Source: Sphingobacteriaceae bacterium (GTDB lineage: Bacteria; Bacteroidota; Bacteroidia; Sphingobacteriales; Sphingobacteriaceae). Taken from it: DNA of 64,000 nt. The translations under genes were made by a program, and so were the position numbers. The stretch lies in the NCBI GenBank assembly GCA_947460875.1, contig CANHGR010000006.1:62001-126000 (forward strand), given 5' to 3'. Numbering within the stretch: the first letter of the stretch is position 1; each line of letters begins with the position of its first letter. Under the pieces are notes generated by a model. That model worked only from the letters and a program-made list of their open reading frames with translations. It did no database searches and had not been told where the DNA came from. Positions 62,578 through 64,000 of this stretch are shown piece by piece.

Positions 62578-62595
62578 GGTTTAAATTGGTTAGTC
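62578..62595 (-). promoter_or_regulatory. gntP leader motif, best match to small RNAs A/B
   Basis: On the minus strand it reads GACTAACCAATTTAAACC, 9-26 nt before the gntP start codon. It lacks only one A compared with the reverse complement of RNA A/B over 18 nt (17 of 18). Confidence 0.5.
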
Positions 62596-62613
62596 TTTAA
62601 TTTTGTGCCTTTT

Positions 62614-64000
62614 TCAATGTGAATCGCGTAAAACTTCTGAGCCCGAATTTCCAACCAGAAAGTCGAAATCGGCACCTTTATCGGCTTGCTGCACACGATT
62701 TACATATAAATTTACGTATCCACGATCAAGGGCAGGCTCAGCTTTTACCCAATTTTTTCTTCGTCTTTCCAATTCCTCATCAGAAACCTCGAGGTGTAAG
62801 CGCTTCTTCAGCACATCTAGCTCTATAAAATCGCCATCTTCAACAAGAGCGAGATTACCGCCAATTGCAGCTTCAGGCGAGACATGAAGCACAACTGTTC
62901 CATAAGCGGTGCCACTCATTCTGCCATCTGATATTCTCACCATGTCTGTAATTCCTTTGTCAAGTATCTTCTTTGGTAATGGCATATTCCCAACTTCTGC
63001 CATACCTGGATAACCTACAGGACCAACATTCTGCAATACCATGATGCACGTCTCGTCGATGTCAAGATCCGGCAGATCAACTCGTTCATGATAATCTTCA
63101 ATGGTTTTGAACACTACTGCCCTACCCCTGTGCTTCAACAAAGAAGCAGTAGCGGCTGAAGGCTTGATAACTGCACCGTTTATGGCTAGGTTTCCTTTCA
63201 CTACGGCAATGCCAGCTTCTTTCAATATCGGACTTTCATAACTATAAATCACTTCAGAATTATAGCAATTGGTAGAGCCCGAAATATTTTCGGCATGCCC
63301 CTTTCCAGTCACGGTAACTGTGTTCATATGAAGGTGATCCTTCAGCTCATTAATAATTACCGGCAGGCCTCCCGCATAGTAGAAATCTTCCATCAAGTAT
63401 TTTCCTGAGGGCATCAAGTTTAATAATAGCGGTATACTGCTACCCAACCTATCAAAATCTTCTAGATTGAGTGGAACGCCTATCCTTCCGGCTATAGCCG
63501 TAAGATGAATAAGAAGATTTGTTGATCCACCAACTGCAGCATTTACCTTTATCGCATTTTCAAACGCTTCTCTTGTAAGGATTTTAGATATTTTAAGGTC
63601 TTCTTTTACCATTTCAACAATTCTTCTTCCTGAAAGGTGAGCTAAGACTTTCTTTCTTGAATCAACTGCGGGAATCGCAGCCGCTCCTGAAAGTGTCATT
63701 CCTAATGATTCAACCATACAAGCCATTGTAGAAGCAGTTCCCATTGTCATGCAATGACCCGCACTTCTAGACATGCAGCTTTCCGCGAAAGCGAAATCTT
63801 TCGGTGTCATCTTCCCGGTTTTCAGGTCGTCATTGAACTTCCAAATATGTGTGCCGGATCCTATATCTTCTCCTTGAAATTTTCCGTTGAGCATCGGTCC
63901 ACCCGGCACAACAATGGTTGGTAAATCTACGCTTGCAGCACCCATTAATGTAGATGGCGTCGTTTTATCACATCCTGTTAAAAGAACCACACCATCTATA
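62614..64000 (-). CDS. IlvD/Edd-family sugar-acid dehydratase (pentonate type), N-terminus outside window
   Basis: About 462 C-terminal residues are visible; the frame runs off the right edge (upstream IDGVVLLTGCDK), so about 110-130 residues are missing. The iron-sulfur ligands C in TGCDKTTPS and C in AGHCMTMGTAST are present, as are GGSTNLLIHLTAIA and SDGRMSGTAYGTVVLHVSPEAA. The pattern fits L-arabinonate/D-xylonate dehydratases more than branched-chain IlvD. It dehydrates an aldonate to its 2-keto-3-deoxy acid. It would be the first gene of a unit with gntP and could feed the FAH/ALDH steps encoded at 25.7-32.3 kb. Confidence 0.88.
   Translation of the reverse strand, partial: IDGVVLLTGCDKTTPSTLMGAASVDLPTIVVPGGPMLNGKFQGEDIGSGTHIWKFNDDLKTGKMTPKDFAFAESCMSRSAGHCMTMGTASTMACMVESLGMTLSGAAAIPAVDSRKKVLAHLSGRRIVEMVKEDLKISKILTREAFENAIKVNAAVGGSTNLLIHLTAIAGRIGVPLNLEDFDRLGSSIPLLLNLMPSGKYLMEDFYYAGGLPVIINELKDHLHMNTVTVTGKGHAENISGSTNCYNSEVIYSYESPILKEAGIAVVKGNLAINGAVIKPSAATASLLKHRGRAVVFKTIEDYHERVDLPDLDIDETCIMVLQNVGPVGYPGMAEVGNMPLPKKILDKGITDMVRISDGRMSGTAYGTVVLHVSPEAAIGGNLALVEDGDFIELDVLKKRLHLEVSDEELERRRKNWVKAEPALDRGYVNLYVNRVQQADKGADFDFLVGNSGSEVLRDSH

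Overview
The window looks like chromosome of a Bacteroidetes bacterium, most likely Sphingobacteriaceae (Pedobacter/Mucilaginibacter-like). The reasons are a SusC/SusD pair, a PorP/SprF type IX secretion partner, an S74-chaperone adhesin, A-rich leaders without Shine-Dalgarno sequences, and several sites fitting the Bacteroidetes promoter (TTTG, about 19 nt, TAnnTTTG). The genus is inferred from gene content only.

Layout. 1-6.3 kb: end of a PorP/SprF gene, a repetitive S74 adhesin, a small membrane protein, tRNA-Ser(GCT) and a 7TM-HD phosphodiesterase. 6.5-13.1 kb: thiolase, a secreted unknown, a dipeptidyl peptidase IV, a POT peptide transporter and a polyprenol-phosphate mannosyltransferase. 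13.1-13.6 kb: a gene-free stretch that I read as three tandem small-RNA genes. 13.6-36.1 kb: an SMP-30-like propeller, an XRE-cupin regulator and a large polysaccharide utilisation locus running rightward: SusC, SusD, DUF3823, three GH39 glycosidases, a GH3, and a cytoplasmic acid-sugar route (RhmD-like dehydratase, SDR, FAH/AraD1 enzyme, hexuronate-type MFS carrier, ketoglutarate-semialdehyde-type dehydrogenase). 36.1-39.4 kb: DUF4468 protein, CE1-like esterase, VOC protein and another secreted hydrolase. 39.4-40.2 kb: a scarred tRNA-Lys(CTT) locus. 40.3-44.3 kb: MHS carrier, DUF1537 kinase and PdxA-like dehydrogenase (four-carbon acid sugars). 44.7-49.9 kb: operon of a haem-containing PQQ dehydrogenase, a Tat-exported TIM barrel and a DUF1080/FG-GAP protein. 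50.4-61.3 kb: ABC-F, a frameshifted gene, a Gre-like protein, two paralogous outer-membrane barrels and a ModF-like ABC protein. 61.3-64 kb: GntP permease and an IlvD/Edd sugar-acid dehydratase cut by the window edge.

How it fits together. Xylose- or uronate-containing glycan appears to be captured by SusCD and trimmed by GH39, GH3 and CE1 enzymes. The sugars are then oxidised rather than phosphorylated: dehydratase, then 2-keto-3-deoxy acid, then alpha-ketoglutarate semialdehyde, then alpha-ketoglutarate. Separate modules deal with C4 acids (DUF1537 kinase/PdxA) and aldonates (GntP, IlvD/Edd).

The least expected signal is regulatory. Two near-identical small RNAs (13238 and 13573) begin with a 5' sequence complementary to a third RNA between them (13425). 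The same sequence is complementary to leaders of susC, GH3, the second GH39, the PQQ dehydrogenase, a secreted hydrolase and gntP. This suggests an RNA-based regulon of seed RNAs, a decoy and shared mRNA leaders. The elements are visible in the sequence; the function is inference.
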